From assembly GCF_004354045.1 (NCBI RefSeq), contig NZ_SMRT01000005.1, forward strand, positions 297,724 through 361,723: a DNA stretch of 64,000 nt. The letters run 5' to 3'. A model generated the notes under the pieces. That model saw nothing but the letters and a program-made list of their open reading frames with translations, had not been told where the DNA came from and ran no database searches. This stretch comes from Paenibacillus piri (GTDB lineage: Bacteria; Bacillota; Bacilli; Paenibacillales; NBRC-103111). Both the position numbers and the translations under genes were made by a program. Positions 9,638 to 18,750 of the stretch are shown piece by piece (the stretch's first letter is position 1; the number at the start of each line of letters is the position of its first letter).

Positions 9638-12271
9638 ATGAAAGCAAGTGAAATACGTTCCAAATGGTTAGCATTTTTTGAGCAAAAAGGGCACAAAATC
9701 GAGCCAAGCGCTCCGCTGGTGCCGCATAACGATCCGTCGTTATTGTGGATCAACGCAGGGATGGCGCCGCTCAAGCCTTATTTTGACGGCCGCGTTATAC
9801 CGGACAACCCGCGGATCGCCAATTCGCAGAAATGCATCCGGACAAACGATATTGAGAACGTCGGCAAAACGCGCCGCCACCATACTTTTTTTGAGATGCT
9901 GGGCAACTTCTCGATCGGGGACTACTTTAAAGAGGAAGTCATTACGTGGGCATGGGAGTTTTTGACGAGCCCGCAATGGATCGGTTTTGATCCGGAACGT
10001 TTGTCGGTAACCGTCTATCCGGAAGATACGGAGGCGTTTGAGTACTGGAACAAAAAAATCGGTCTGCCCGCCGAGCGCATTTACAAGCTGGAGGAAAACT
10101 TTTGGGACATCGGCGAAGGTCCGTGCGGACCGTGTACGGAAATTTTCTACGACCGCGGCGAAGCTTACGGCGACCTGAACGATCCGGAATGTTGGCCGGG
10201 CGGCGAGAACGAGCGCTTCCTCGAGGTGTGGAACCTCGTGTTCTCGCAGTTTAATCATAATAAGGACGGCAGCTATACGCCGCTTCCGAACAAAAACATC
10301 GATACCGGCGCAGGCTTGGAGCGATTTGCTTCGATTTTGCAAAATGTCGATTCGAACTTCGATACCGATCTGTTCCAGCCGATTATTCTAAAAACATGCG
10401 AGCTGGCCGGGGTCAAATATCATGTCAATGAAGATCATGACGTTGCGCTGAAGGTGATCGCCGACCATATCCGTACGGTAGCTTTCTCCGTGGGCGACGG
10501 CGTGCTGCCTTCCAACGAAGGCCGCGGCTACGTCATCCGCCGCTTGCTGCGCCGCGCTGTCCGCTACGGCAAAGTGATCGGCATGGATAAGCCGTTTCTG
10601 TACACGCTGACCCCGATCGTCGGCGACATCATGGGCGTCTATTATCCGGAAGTCGTCGAAAAGCGTGAATTCATCGAAAGAGTGATCCGCACGGAAGAGG
10701 AGCGTTTCCATGAGACGCTGTCCGACGGCTTGGCCATTTTGGCCGAAATGACCGAAAAAGCCCGCAAGGCAGGCCAAACGGCCATCAGCGGTCCGGATGC
10801 GTTCAAGCTGTACGATACGTACGGCTTCCCGTTTGACTTGACGGAGGACTTCGCCGCCGAGCAAGGGATGACCGTCGACCGCGAAGGCTTCGACCGCGCC
10901 ATGCAGGAGCAGCGCGACCGCGCAAGAGCGGCCCGCCAGGACGCCGATAGCATGAAGGTTCAAGGCGGCCCGCTTGCCGATTTGACGGTTAAAAGCGAGT
11001 TTGTTGGATATAATGAATTGGTATCAACTGCTAAAGTGATCGCGCTCGTTCATGAGAACCAGTTTGTTGATCTGGTCGGTATTGGCGAAACATGTCAGGT
11101 CGTGCTCGACCGTACGCCTTTCTATGCGGAAAGCGGCGGTCAAGTGAGCGACCACGGCTATATGACCGCGGAAAATCTGCGCCTCAAGGTCGAGGATGTC
11201 GGCAAAGCGCCGCACGGACAGCATGTGCATACGGTTGTTGTCGAGTCCGGCGTGCTGCGCAAAGGCGACACGGTGCAGGCAGCCGTCAACGAAGCGATGC
11301 GCGACGATATCATCAAAAACCATACGGCGACTCATCTGCTGCATAAAGCGTTGAAGGAAGTGCTCGGGGAGCATGTCAATCAGGCGGGCTCGCTCGTTGC
11401 TCCGGAGCGGCTCCGGTTCGACTTCTCGCATTTCGGCAGCATCAGCCCGGAGGAGCTTCGCGATATCGAGCAGCGGGTCAACCGGCAAATATGGAAGAGC
11501 ACGCCGCTGAACATTTCGCTCAAGCCGATTGCCGAAGCGAAAGCGATGGGGGCGATGGCGCTGTTCGGCGAAAAATATGGCGACGTTGTCCGTGTCGTGC
11601 AGGTTGGCGATTACAGCCTTGAGCTGTGCGGCGGCTGTCACGTCGGCAATACGAGCCAGATCGGACTGTTCAAGCTGGTCAGCGAGTCGGGCATCGGCTC
11701 CGGCGTCCGCCGCATCGAGGCGGTAACGGGCCGCAATGCCTACCTGTATCTGGATCAGCAGCTGCAGCTGCTTCACGACGCGGCCGGCCTGCTGAAATCC
11801 AACATTCAGGACGTGCCGAAGCGGATCGAATCGTTGTTCGGCCAGATGAAGGAGCAGGGGCGCGAGAACGAGTCGCTCAAAGCGAAGCTTGGCGCCATCG
11901 AAGCGGGCTCCTTGTCCGATCAGCTGAAGCACGTCGAGGGCGTGCCTGTGCTGGCCGCTCAGGTAAGCGCCGGCGACATGGAATCGCTGCGCGGCATCGT
12001 CGATCAGATGAAGGCGAAGCTGGGCTCTGCGGTAATCGTGCTTGGCGCGGTCGCCGACGACAAGGTGAATCTGGTTGCGGCGGTCACCCCGGATCTGACG
12101 GCCAAAGGGTACCACGCCGGCAAGCTCATTAAGGAAGCGGCGGCGGTCGTCGGCGGCAGCGGCGGCGGACGTCCGGATATGGCCCAGGCCGGAGGCAAGG
12201 ATGCGGGCAAGCTGCAGGATGCGTTGAAGCGGGCCGAAGCCTGGGTTGCGGAGCAGGTCAAGGTAAAATAA
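9638..12271 (+). CDS. alaS: Alanine--tRNA ligase
   Basis: 877 residues, the normal bacterial length. Order: class II catalytic domain (residues 1-240, with the motif 2 region around [20 protein letters not shown]), tRNA-recognition region, editing domain with the zinc-binding HTATHLLH near residue 562 and CGGCH near 664 that clears mischarged Ser/Gly, and the C-terminal DHHA1 domain ending [12 protein letters not shown]. Start ATG 9638 has AAGGAGG 9 nt upstream. An in-frame upstream GTG inside the T-box is not used. The gene leads the ireB-ruvX-DUF1292 cluster and is controlled by the T-box at 9240-9516. Confidence 0.98.
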   Translation: MKASEIRSKWLAFFEQKGHKIEPSAPLVPHNDPSLLWINAGMAPLKPYFDGRVIPDNPRIANSQKCIRTNDIENVGKTRRHHTFFEMLGNFSIGDYFKEEVITWAWEFLTSPQWIGFDPERLSVTVYPEDTEAFEYWNKKIGLPAERIYKLEENFWDIGEGPCGPCTEIFYDRGEAYGDLNDPECWPGGENERFLEVWNLVFSQFNHNKDGSYTPLPNKNIDTGAGLERFASILQNVDSNFDTDLFQPIILKTCELAGVKYHVNEDHDVALKVIADHIRTVAFSVGDGVLPSNEGRGYVIRRLLRRAVRYGKVIGMDKPFLYTLTPIVGDIMGVYYPEVVEKREFIERVIRTEEERFHETLSDGLAILAEMTEKARKAGQTAISGPDAFKLYDTYGFPFDLTEDFAAEQGMTVDREGFDRAMQEQRDRARAARQDADSMKVQGGPLADLTVKSEFVGYNELVSTAKVIALVHENQFVDLVGIGETCQVVLDRTPFYAESGGQVSDHGYMTAENLRLKVEDVGKAPHGQHVHTVVVESGVLRKGDTVQAAVNEAMRDDIIKNHTATHLLHKALKEVLGEHVNQAGSLVAPERLRFDFSHFGSISPEELRDIEQRVNRQIWKSTPLNISLKPIAEAKAMGAMALFGEKYGDVVRVVQVGDYSLELCGGCHVGNTSQIGLFKLVSESGIGSGVRRIEAVTGRNAYLYLDQQLQLLHDAAGLLKSNIQDVPKRIESLFGQMKEQGRENESLKAKLGAIEAGSLSDQLKHVEGVPVLAAQVSAGDMESLRGIVDQMKAKLGSAVIVLGAVADDKVNLVAAVTPDLTAKGYHAGKLIKEAAAVVGGSGGGRPDMAQAGGKDAGKLQDALKRAEAWVAEQVKVK

Positions 12272-12372
12272 TTTTTGGTTTGTCTACAGGAATTTTTCGA
12301 CAAATCGCGAATATAAAGAGGTATCGGCGATTCATATACGTATTTACCACTTATGTGTTAGGGGGTGTCGGG

Positions 12373-12633
12373 ATGAGTTCGATGGATAAGACGATGAAAT
12401 TTAATGTAAAAGCGGAAGAGATCGAAACATCACCCAAAGATGTCATACTGGCTGTATACAATGCGCTCCAGGAGAAGGGCTACAATCCGATCAATCAGAT
12501 TGTCGGCTATCTGCTCTCCGGTGATCCGGCCTATATTCCCCGTCACAACAATGCCAGAAGCATGATTCGCAAACGGGAACGGGATGAGCTGATTGAAGAG
12601 CTAGTTCGCTCATACCTGCAGCAGCATAAATAA
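12373..12633 (+). CDS. ireB: IreB-family regulatory phosphoprotein (DUF965)
   Basis: 86 residues, full length for the family. The diagnostic centre is [33 protein letters not shown], read across residues 28-63. In Enterococcus faecalis IreB is phosphorylated by the Ser/Thr kinase IreK and regulates cephalosporin resistance. The N-terminal [10 protein letters not shown] contains the threonine region that is phosphorylated in that protein. Start ATG 12373 follows GGGGGTG. The alaS-ireB-ruvX order is conserved in Bacillota. Confidence 0.95.
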   Translation: MSSMDKTMKFNVKAEEIETSPKDVILAVYNALQEKGYNPINQIVGYLLSGDPAYIPRHNNARSMIRKRERDELIEELVRSYLQQHK

Positions 12634-12680
12634 TAAGCAATAGGGGGCGGCGGAACTTCCGTCCCTTGGGAGTATACCGG

Positions 12681-13100
12681 ATGAAACGATTAATGGGACT
12701 GGATTATGGCGATAAGACGATCGGCATTGCGTTGAGCGACGAGCTGGGCTGGACGGCTCAAGGACTCGAGGTGATCCGGCGGACGACCGCTGAGCGGGAT
12801 TTGGGCAGACTCCGGGACATTATCGCGCAGTACAAGGTGGAGGAACTGGTCGTTGGATTGCCTAAAAATATGAACAACACCATCGGTCCGCGGGGCGAAA
12901 AATGTATGGAATTTGCCCGGTATTTGCAGGAAACGCTTGAAATGCCCGTTCATATGTGGGATGAGAGGCTGACCACCGTTTCTGCTCAGCGCACATTGAT
13001 CGAGGCCGACGTCAGTCGCAAAAAACGCAAGCAGGTTATCGATAAGATGGCGGCAGCGCTCATTTTGCAAAATTATATGGATTCCAAAACAGTGAGGTGA
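12681..13100 (+). CDS. ruvX: Holliday junction resolvase-like protein RuvX (YqgF)
   Basis: 139 residues with the RNase H-like fold: first acidic residue in [10 protein letters not shown] (residues 6-15), second in [10 protein letters not shown], third in WDERLTT, and the C-terminal [14 protein letters not shown]. YqgF proteins process the 5' end of pre-16S rRNA and resemble resolvases. Start ATG 12681 has GGGAG 8 nt upstream; the in-frame TTG at 12666 would overlap this site. The stop overlaps the ribosome binding site of the next gene, indicating a tight operon. Confidence 0.95.
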   Translation: MKRLMGLDYGDKTIGIALSDELGWTAQGLEVIRRTTAERDLGRLRDIIAQYKVEELVVGLPKNMNNTIGPRGEKCMEFARYLQETLEMPVHMWDERLTTVSAQRTLIEADVSRKKRKQVIDKMAAALILQNYMDSKTVR

Positions 13101-13105
13101 TTGGC

Positions 13106-13417
13106 ATGTCAAATGAGGATCAACTGCAGGATGAGCCGGAAATTATTTTTATTCCGGATGATGAAGGCAATGAAGAAGAGTTCGAAGTCATTATGAAATT
13201 CGAAGTGGACGGATCGGACAAGAAGTATATGATGGTTGTTCCGGTAGATGCGGAAGAGGAATCCGACGAGGTGTACGCGTTCCGTTATGAAGAGGACGGG
13301 GATGACCTGCAGCTGTATACGATCGACGATGAAGAAGAGTGGAATATCGTGGAGGAAACCTTCAATACATTGATGGATGAGTTTGCGGACGAAGAGGATG
13401 AGGAAGATTCCAAGTAA
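13106..13417 (+). CDS. DUF1292 protein, YrzB-like
   Basis: 103 residues, very acidic, with the family pattern of alternating beta strands: EIIFIPDDEGNEEEFEVIMKFEV, then MMVVPVD, YAFRYEED and LYTIDDEEEWNIVEETFNTLMDE. Start ATG 13106 follows GAGGTGAT, which lies across the ruvX stop. DUF1292 members are found beside ruvX and mltG throughout the Bacillota but have no proven function. A shorter paralogue follows. Confidence 0.9.
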   Translation: MSNEDQLQDEPEIIFIPDDEGNEEEFEVIMKFEVDGSDKKYMMVVPVDAEEESDEVYAFRYEEDGDDLQLYTIDDEEEWNIVEETFNTLMDEFADEEDEEDSK

Positions 13418-13438
13418 TCACCGTCAGGAGGAGCCTTT

Positions 13439-13744
13439 TTGTACCAGTTAAAGGATATGAAACGAACGGACAGGTTGCAGAGCGCCTACGGAGATGATAT
13501 TATTTTGTATGATGACCGCGATCAATCCGTTGTGTATAAGCTTCTTTCCGAATTTCAACTGGGCGACCAAATGTATGCGGTGCTCCGACAGGAGCGGGCC
13601 AAGGAGGCGGAGCCCGAAATATACCGGGTAACCTTCGCAGCAGACGGCGAGCCGGAATTGGAAACGATAGAAGACGATGACGAATGGGAAAATGTTTCCG
13701 AGCTGTACGACGAAATGACATTTCCCGAAAATGATGTAAAGTAG
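13439..13744 (+). CDS. Second DUF1292-like protein
   Basis: 101 residues. It shares with the preceding protein the strand pattern YAVLRQER...IYRVTFAADGEPELETIEDDDEWENVSELYDEM, including the DDEW-V-E motif near the C-terminus, so the two are paralogues. Start TTG 13439 is preceded by AGGAGGAG, a strong site for a weak start codon. A strong terminator closes the operon after it. Confidence 0.85.
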   Translation: MYQLKDMKRTDRLQSAYGDDIILYDDRDQSVVYKLLSEFQLGDQMYAVLRQERAKEAEPEIYRVTFAADGEPELETIEDDDEWENVSELYDEMTFPENDVK

Positions 13745-13768
13745 ACTACAACTTGTTTGAAAACGGCC

Positions 13769-13792
13769 GAGCGGAGACGATCCGCTCTTTTT
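13769..13792 (+). terminator. Terminator of the alaS-ireB-ruvX-DUF1292 operon
   Basis: Perfect stem GAGCGGA (13769-13775) / TCCGCTC (13781-13787), 5-nt loop, T5 tail. Confidence 0.9.
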
Positions 13793-13827
13793 CGTTGTAT
13801 ATGCTTACGTAGTCGAAAGGAGTTTAA

Positions 13828-14898
13828 GTGGTTGCCGGAAAACGAATATCGATTGTAACCCGGATCGTTGTGACGGTCTTGATCCTGGGAGCCGCCGGAT
13901 TAACCGGAATAGGGCTGTACGTTTGGCAGCTGCTGCAGCCGATGCCGGCCTCGGAACAGGCTGTGCGCGTGCAGATTGTCCCGGGCATAGGCTCCGCGCA
14001 AATTGCGCAAACGCTCGAGCGTCAAGGCTTGATACGGGATGCGGGCGTGTTTTCATATTATTTGAAGGTTAAGCAGCAGGGCGGTAAATTTCAGGCAGGA
14101 GAATACGAGCTGGCTCCCGGCATAACGAACGACGCCATTATCGATACGTTGAATAAAGGCTTGACGGTCAAGGAGCAGGGAATCAAGCTTACGGTGCCCG
14201 AAGGGTTTACCGTCAGGCAGATCGCCGATAAAGTCGGCCAGCAGTTCGGGCTCGATCCCGCGTCGTTCATGCAGGCCGCCCAGCAGTTCAGCGGATTCAC
14301 GGCCAAGGCGTTCGGGCAAATCCCCGCCGATCCGCAGCTTCGCAGCCGGCTTGAAGGGTATTTATTTCCCGAGACGTATGAGTGGAAAAAAGATATCAAG
14401 GTCGAGGAAATGATCGACATGATGATGCTGGAGCTTGACAAAAAGCTGGCTTCGCTTCCCGACAATTGGCAGCAGACGCTCGCCGCGCGCGGCCAAAGCT
14501 TTCACCAGATGATGACGGTCGCCTCGCTAATTGAACGGGAAGTGGTCGTCGAGGACGAACGGGCGCTGGTGAGCGGAGTCATCCAAAACCGGTTGAACAA
14601 AAAAATGCCGCTGCAGATCGACGCGACCGTTCAATACATGTTCGATAAGCCGAAAGAACGTTTGCTGGAAAAAGATTTGCAAGTCGAAAGCCCTTATAAT
14701 TCTTATCTTCATGCCGGCTTGCCGCCCGGGCCGATTGCGAGTCCGAGCCTGGCCTCGATTAAAGCGGCGATTTATCCCGCGGATACGAAATATATGTTTT
14801 ACGTTACCAAAAAGGACGGCAGCAAAGCGCATCTGTTCGCCGAAACGTACGAACAGCATCAGCATAATATTGCAGAGAGCAAAAAAAATAGTCCTTAG
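13828..14898 (+). CDS. mltG: Endolytic peptidoglycan transglycosylase MltG
   Basis: 356 residues. One N-terminal membrane anchor (residues 9-35) is followed by a LysM-like subdomain and the YceG/MltG catalytic domain. The catalytic glutamate is E236 in MTVASLIERE; the substrate-cleft segment NSYLHAGLPPGPIASPSL is intact. MltG cuts nascent glycan strands and sets their length, working with class A/B PBPs. Start GTG 13828 follows AAAGGAG. The U32 genes follow 71 nt later. Confidence 0.96.
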   Translation: MVAGKRISIVTRIVVTVLILGAAGLTGIGLYVWQLLQPMPASEQAVRVQIVPGIGSAQIAQTLERQGLIRDAGVFSYYLKVKQQGGKFQAGEYELAPGITNDAIIDTLNKGLTVKEQGIKLTVPEGFTVRQIADKVGQQFGLDPASFMQAAQQFSGFTAKAFGQIPADPQLRSRLEGYLFPETYEWKKDIKVEEMIDMMMLELDKKLASLPDNWQQTLAARGQSFHQMMTVASLIEREVVVEDERALVSGVIQNRLNKKMPLQIDATVQYMFDKPKERLLEKDLQVESPYNSYLHAGLPPGPIASPSLASIKAAIYPADTKYMFYVTKKDGSKAHLFAETYEQHQHNIAESKKNSP

Positions 14899-14904
14899 GC
14901 GATT

Positions 14905-14955
14905 CAAGCAAAATGGAGTAACAAGCAAAATGGAGTAGCAAGCAAAATGGAGAAA
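14905..14955 (+). repeat. Three tandem 17-nt repeats forming the leader of trhP1
   Basis: Units at 14905-14921, 14922-14938 and 14939-14955 share CAAGCAAAATGGAG. In units 1 and 2 the ATG opens a two-codon frame (ATG GAG then TAA or TAG). In unit 3 it opens an eight-codon frame whose TGA stop overlaps the trhP1 ATG in an ATGA junction at 14970. Confidence 0.9.
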
Positions 14956-14969
14956 AGAGGAACAACCGA

Positions 14970-15902
14970 ATGAACACACCGGAGCTGAATATATCGGCCG
15001 GCACGGTTTCCGAAGCGAAGCGGTATATTGAAGCGGGAGCCGATGCGGTATCCGTCGGAGAGCATCGCTTCGGCATGCGGCTGCCGGGGAGCATCTCCCT
15101 GGAGGAACTGGGCGGCCTGATTCCTTGGGCGCATGAACGCGGCGCAAAGGTCTATGTAATCGTAAATAAAATTATGGACAACGAGCTGTTGCCTGCACTG
15201 CCGGACTATTTGCGGAACGTGCAGCAGCTGGGCGCCGACGCGCTCGTATTCGGCGATCCGGCCGTATTGATAGCCGTCCGCCATGCGGCGCCGGGTATGA
15301 AGCTGCATTGGAACGCAGAGATGACGTCGACCAATTACGAGACGGCCGGCTATTGGGGTTCCAAAGGAGCGGTCCGCGTCGTGCTGGCCCGCGAGCTGAA
15401 TATGGACGAGACGCTGGATATTAAACGGAAGCTGACCTCGATGGAAGTCCAGGTTCAAGTGCATGGCGTTACGAATATATATCACTCCAAGCGCAGCCTG
15501 GTGACGAACTACGAAGCCCATCAGGGCCGAGCCGCGCAGAAGCTGGACAAGGGGCTTGACCAGGGCCTATTTCTGATCGAGCAGGAGCGCAAGGATGAGC
15601 GTTATCCGGTCTACGAAGACGAGAACGGAACGCATATTATGAGCTCTGACGACATGTGTATGGTTGAAAATTTGCATGAGCTGATCGAGGGACAGGTGGA
15701 CAGTCTGAAAATCGAAGCTCTGCTCAAATCGGTCGAATATAATGAAACCGTCGTTCGCAGCTACCGCCAGGCGATTGACGCCTATATCCGCGATCCGGAG
15801 CATTACGAGTTCCAGGAGCAATGGCTCGATGCAATTCGGGAGCTGCAGGACCCGCGGCGCGAATTGTCTTACGGCTTTTTCTACAAAGAGCAGGTATATT
15901 AA
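14970..15902 (+). CDS. trhP1: U32-family protein TrhP1/YrrN, tRNA 5-hydroxyuridine formation
   Basis: 310 residues with the U32 TIM-barrel-like core (AKRYIEAGADAVSVGEHRFGMRL near the start; LARELNMDE and SSDDMCMVENL later). It lacks the cysteine-rich signature of its neighbour: the equivalent stretch reads VHGVTNIYHSKRSLV. In B. subtilis yrrN and yrrO (trhP1, trhP2) are needed for prephenate-dependent ho5U34 formation in tRNA, so this is probably the cluster-less partner subunit. Start ATG 14970 follows AGAGGAAC and overlaps the last repeat-encoded mini-frame. Confidence 0.88.
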   Translation: MNTPELNISAGTVSEAKRYIEAGADAVSVGEHRFGMRLPGSISLEELGGLIPWAHERGAKVYVIVNKIMDNELLPALPDYLRNVQQLGADALVFGDPAVLIAVRHAAPGMKLHWNAEMTSTNYETAGYWGSKGAVRVVLARELNMDETLDIKRKLTSMEVQVQVHGVTNIYHSKRSLVTNYEAHQGRAAQKLDKGLDQGLFLIEQERKDERYPVYEDENGTHIMSSDDMCMVENLHELIEGQVDSLKIEALLKSVEYNETVVRSYRQAIDAYIRDPEHYEFQEQWLDAIRELQDPRRELSYGFFYKEQVY

Positions 15903-15941
15903 GCTTCAGCGTTTATACAAAATCGAAAAGGGGTGGAAACA

Positions 15942-17228
15942 ATGACCTTGGTTAACCAACAGCTGCTGGGCAAGCGCGTCCGGCTCGAGAAGCCGGAGCT
16001 GCTCGCGCCCGCAGGCAGCCTGGAGAAGCTGAAATTTGCCGTCCATTACGGGGCGGATGCGGTTTATATCGGAGGGCAGCAGTACGGGCTGCGTTCCAAT
16101 GCGGACAATTTTACGTTCGAGGAAATGCGCGAGGGGGTCGAATTCGCCGACAAGTACGGGGCCAAAGTATTTGTGGCGACCAACATTTTTGCCCATAATG
16201 AAGATATTGAAGGCATCGAACATTATTTGCGCTCCATTCAGGATACCGGCGTCGCCGCGATCATTGTAGCCGATCCGGTCATTATCGAAACCTGCAAACG
16301 GGTCGCGCCCAAGCTTGAAATCCATTTGAGCACGCAGCAGTCGACGATGAACTGGCAGGCGGTGCAGTTTTGGAAGGAGGAGGGCGTTGACCGTGTCGTG
16401 TTGGCCCGCGAGGCCAGCATGCAGGAAATTGTCGAGATCAAGCGGAATGTCGATCTCGAAATCGAAGTGTTCGTGCACGGAGCGATGTGCAGCTCGTATT
16501 CCGGCCGCTGCGTGCTGTCGAACCATTTCACGGACCGCGACTCGAACCGCGGCGGCTGCTCGCAATCATGCCGCTGGAAGTACGACCTCTTTACGACGGA
16601 AGAGGACCGGCAGCAGTCGGTCGGCATCAAGGAGCTGCCGCTATTCAACGAGAACGACGACGCTTTTTCGATGAGCTCCAAAGACTTGTGCATGATCGAG
16701 CATATTCCGGAGCTTGTGATGTCCGGCGTTGACAGCTTCAAAATCGAGGGACGGATGAAGAGCGTTCATTATGTCGCAACGGTCGTCAATGCGTACCGTC
16801 AGGCGATTGACGCGTATTTTGCCGACCCGGAGCATTATGAGCTGAAGCCGGAGTGGCGGTACGAAATTTTTAAGGCGGCGAATCGGCCGCTTAATACCGG
16901 TTTCTTCTACGACCACCCGGATCACGAGGATCATATTTTCGAACCGGAGGATAAAGCGGCGCCTTACGATTTCGTCGGAGTCGTAATGGCTTATGACGAA
17001 GCGAGCGGGATCGCGACGATTCAGCAGCGCAATCATTTTAAGCCCGGGCAGGAGATTGAGTTTTTCGGCCCGCATGGCACCTTGTTCAAACAGCAGGTGC
17101 CGCCGATTCACGACGAATCGGGTCAACCGCTCGATGCGGCCCGTCATCCGCTGCTGCTGATTCAATTGAAGGTGGAGCAGCCGGTCAAGCCTTACGATAT
17201 GATGCGTAAAAAGATGGGCAAAGCCTGA
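15942..17228 (+). CDS. trhP2: U32-family protein TrhP2/YrrO, tRNA 5-hydroxyuridine formation
   Basis: 428 residues. The collagenase-type U32 signature EVFVHGAMCSSYSGRC is followed by GGCSQSCRWKY, giving the four cysteines thought to hold an iron-sulfur cluster in TrhP/RlhA proteins. The N-terminal barrel (KPELLAPAGSLEKLK) and a C-terminal beta domain (from about residue 345) are complete. Start ATG 15942 has AAGGGGTGG upstream; the in-frame GTG 15933 overlaps it. Works with TrhP1 on U34 of tRNAs. The methyltransferase gene yrrM, which in B. subtilis converts ho5U to mo5U, is not present between mltG and trhP1. Confidence 0.92.
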   Translation: MTLVNQQLLGKRVRLEKPELLAPAGSLEKLKFAVHYGADAVYIGGQQYGLRSNADNFTFEEMREGVEFADKYGAKVFVATNIFAHNEDIEGIEHYLRSIQDTGVAAIIVADPVIIETCKRVAPKLEIHLSTQQSTMNWQAVQFWKEEGVDRVVLAREASMQEIVEIKRNVDLEIEVFVHGAMCSSYSGRCVLSNHFTDRDSNRGGCSQSCRWKYDLFTTEEDRQQSVGIKELPLFNENDDAFSMSSKDLCMIEHIPELVMSGVDSFKIEGRMKSVHYVATVVNAYRQAIDAYFADPEHYELKPEWRYEIFKAANRPLNTGFFYDHPDHEDHIFEPEDKAAPYDFVGVVMAYDEASGIATIQQRNHFKPGQEIEFFGPHGTLFKQQVPPIHDESGQPLDAARHPLLLIQLKVEQPVKPYDMMRKKMGKA

Positions 17229-17251
17229 TTCAACAGCCGTTCAGTGAACTC

Positions 17252-17328
17252 GTTCAGCTTTGCTGAACATCGGGGAATCAGATGGGGACTCTACCCCACC
17301 TGATTCAAGCCCCGCCTTAGAGGTGGGG
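17252..17328 (+). repeat. Overlapping hairpins after trhP2, possible insertion-sequence end
   Basis: Hairpin 1: GTTCAGC/GCTGAAC (17252-17268). Hairpin 2: CGGGGAATCAG-A-TGGGG (17271-17287) pairs with the complementary right arm ending 17314. Hairpin 3: CCCCGCCT/AGGTGGGG (17310-17328). Hairpins 2 and 3 share 17310-17314 and cannot form together. Hairpin 3 resembles the right-end hairpins of IS200/IS605 elements, but no tnpA or tnpB is present. Confidence 0.6.
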
Positions 17329-17361
17329 GTCTTAACCCGATAAAGTCGCAATCGGATAAAG

Positions 17362-17388
17362 TCCTCTTCCTAAGGAGAGGGCTTTTTT
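17362..17388 (+). terminator. Terminator after the trhP region
   Basis: CCTCTTCC pairs with GGAGAGG across CTAA-type loop, followed by GC and T6. Confidence 0.8.
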
Positions 17389-17460
17389 AAAATATAAGAA
17401 TTTATAAATATTGATTCCTAAAAAAAGTGGCTTCAGGCAAGGGATTGTGCTACTTTAAGA

Positions 17461-17996
17461 GAATGGACAGCATATTCTAAAACAGATCCTATTTGACGAA
17501 AATGGAAATTGGAATGCATTTTCGGCAAAGCATAAGAAGAAGATTCGTTTCGTTGTTATAAAAGAGGTAGAAAAGTACAGGAAATGCGGCGACCCAAGGA
17601 ACGGATTTAAGGTATTTGTCTGCGAGGGTTGCCATGACATAAAATGGGTGCCCTATCGGTGTAAAGGTCGGTTCTGCACGACTTGCTCTTGCGGTGAAAC
17701 CGAGGAATGGAGCCGATTGATGTGCGAAGACGTAGTCCAAGTGAATCATCGACATGTTGTATTTACGATCGATGAGGGGCTATGGGATGTCTTTTTGCGC
17801 ACCGAAAATTGCTAAAGGATTACATGGATGAGGCCGTACGGCTGGTTAAAACGTATTTTGAGAAGAAATTAAAAGCAGTGCCTGGAATCATTGCAGGCTT
17901 ACATACATTCGGATCTCGCTTGAACTTCAATCCCCATGTTCATATGTTGGTTACCATGGGAGGCATGAAGAAGAACGGGGAGTGGAAAACGTACGA
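17461..17996 (+). pseudogene. IS91-type transposase fragment with frameshift
   Basis: Reading frame 2 (17461-17815) encodes an N-terminal zinc-binding domain with FVCEGCHD and RCKGRFCTTC, and the next frame (17782-17996) continues with RKLLKDYMDEA and the HUH-type NPHVHMLVTMGG, so one frameshift lies near 17795-17805. The 5' end has an in-frame stop just upstream and no start codon, and homology stops after GEWKTYD at 17996, so both ends are broken. IS91-family enzymes are HUH/Y2 rolling-circle transposases. The protein cannot be functional. Confidence 0.85.
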
Positions 17997-18005
17997 CAAC
18001 CGTGC

Positions 18006-18229
18006 AGTAAAGAAAGAGGTAGAAGTAAAGCAGAAGGTAGAACAGAAAGGAAATGGGTATAGGGTGGAAAAGCGATAGCGGTCGCCTTTGAAATCGTGTC
18101 AATACCGCTACATACATTCAATGGGACACGATTTCAACAGCGATTGGAACCCCATACCCATTTCCCTCCCAAAGCACCAACGTATGGTTAGAACCAAGGA
18201 CCGTCAGGGCGAACTTCCCTGACGGTTTT
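18006..18229 (+). repeat. Structured repeat element, copy 1
   Basis: An inner perfect 13-bp stem (18088-18100 with 18125-18137) caps an outer stem (GGAAATGGGTAT 18049-18060 with ATACCCATTTCC 18154-18165). Downstream come the conserved AACGTAT and CCAAGGAC boxes and a terminator hairpin CCGTCAGGG/CCCTGACGG (18201-18225) with T4. Copies 2 and 3 keep the architecture with compensating base changes. It begins exactly where transposase homology ends. Confidence 0.85.
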
Positions 18230-18257
18230 CTTAAACATAATAGAAAGTATAAAATCC

Positions 18258-18283
18258 GGGAACCAAGGTGTTCCCCTTTTTAA
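18258..18283 (+). terminator. Terminator-like hairpin between the two IS fragments
   Basis: GGGAAC/GTTCCC with a 6-nt loop, followed by C and a T-run. Confidence 0.55.
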
Positions 18284-18303
18284 GTTTTTTGGTAAGTAGA
18301 GTT

Positions 18304-18540
18304 ATGGAGACCAATATTTTACGACAAATATTTTTTGATGAACATAACCATTGGGAAAATATTGTGAAGAAGCATGGGAAACAAATACCGCTTAGTATGG
18401 TCCGGGACTTCGATAGGATGGATGATGGAGACCCGGAAGTGCCCCCGCAATTCGCATGTGAAGCTTGCGGCGGAGCCATGTACCCGGGATACGACAAAGG
18501 TGTGCATGGTTATGAAAATACCGGATCGAAGACCGGCTAG
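18304..18540 (+). pseudogene. Second IS91-type transposase N-terminal fragment
   Basis: 78 codons starting METNILRQIFFDEHNHWENI, which align with the N-terminus of the first fragment (ILKQILFDENGNWNAF), followed by a CEAC pair comparable to CEGC. The remaining zinc knuckle, the HUH motif and the catalytic tyrosines are missing. The last 20 residues do not match the first fragment, which could reflect an internal deletion. A copy of the structured element begins right after the stop. Confidence 0.65.
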
Positions 18541-18747
18541 TTAAAAAAGAGGTAGCAGGAGACACAAGAGTAGAACAGTAAGAGGGTATGGATGTGGGGT
18601 GGAAAGTTTACGGGCCGTCTTTGAAGTCGTGTTCCCCCTGTCCAGTCTAATCGAAGGAACACGACTTCAACAACGGCTGTAACCCCACATCCATCCCTCC
18701 CCACGCTCAAACGTATATCCTACACCAAGGACGCCGCAAGGCGTTTT
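18540..18747 (+). repeat. Structured repeat element, copy 2
   Basis: Inner perfect 15-bp stem (18621-18635 with 18656-18670), outer 11-bp stem GGATGTGGGGT (18590-18600) with ACCCCACATCC (18682-18692), conserved AGTTTACGGGCCGTCTTTGA before the inner stem, AACGTAT and CCAAGGAC boxes, and a closing ACGCC/GGCGT hairpin with T3 (18731-18747). The start GTTAAAAAAGA matches copy 3. Confidence 0.85.
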
Positions 18748-18750
18748 ACT

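Noticed and set aside
11024..12115. 363-codon minus-strand frame inside alaS
   Set aside because: Antisense of the alaS editing and DHHA1 domains; composition is typical of a shadow frame.
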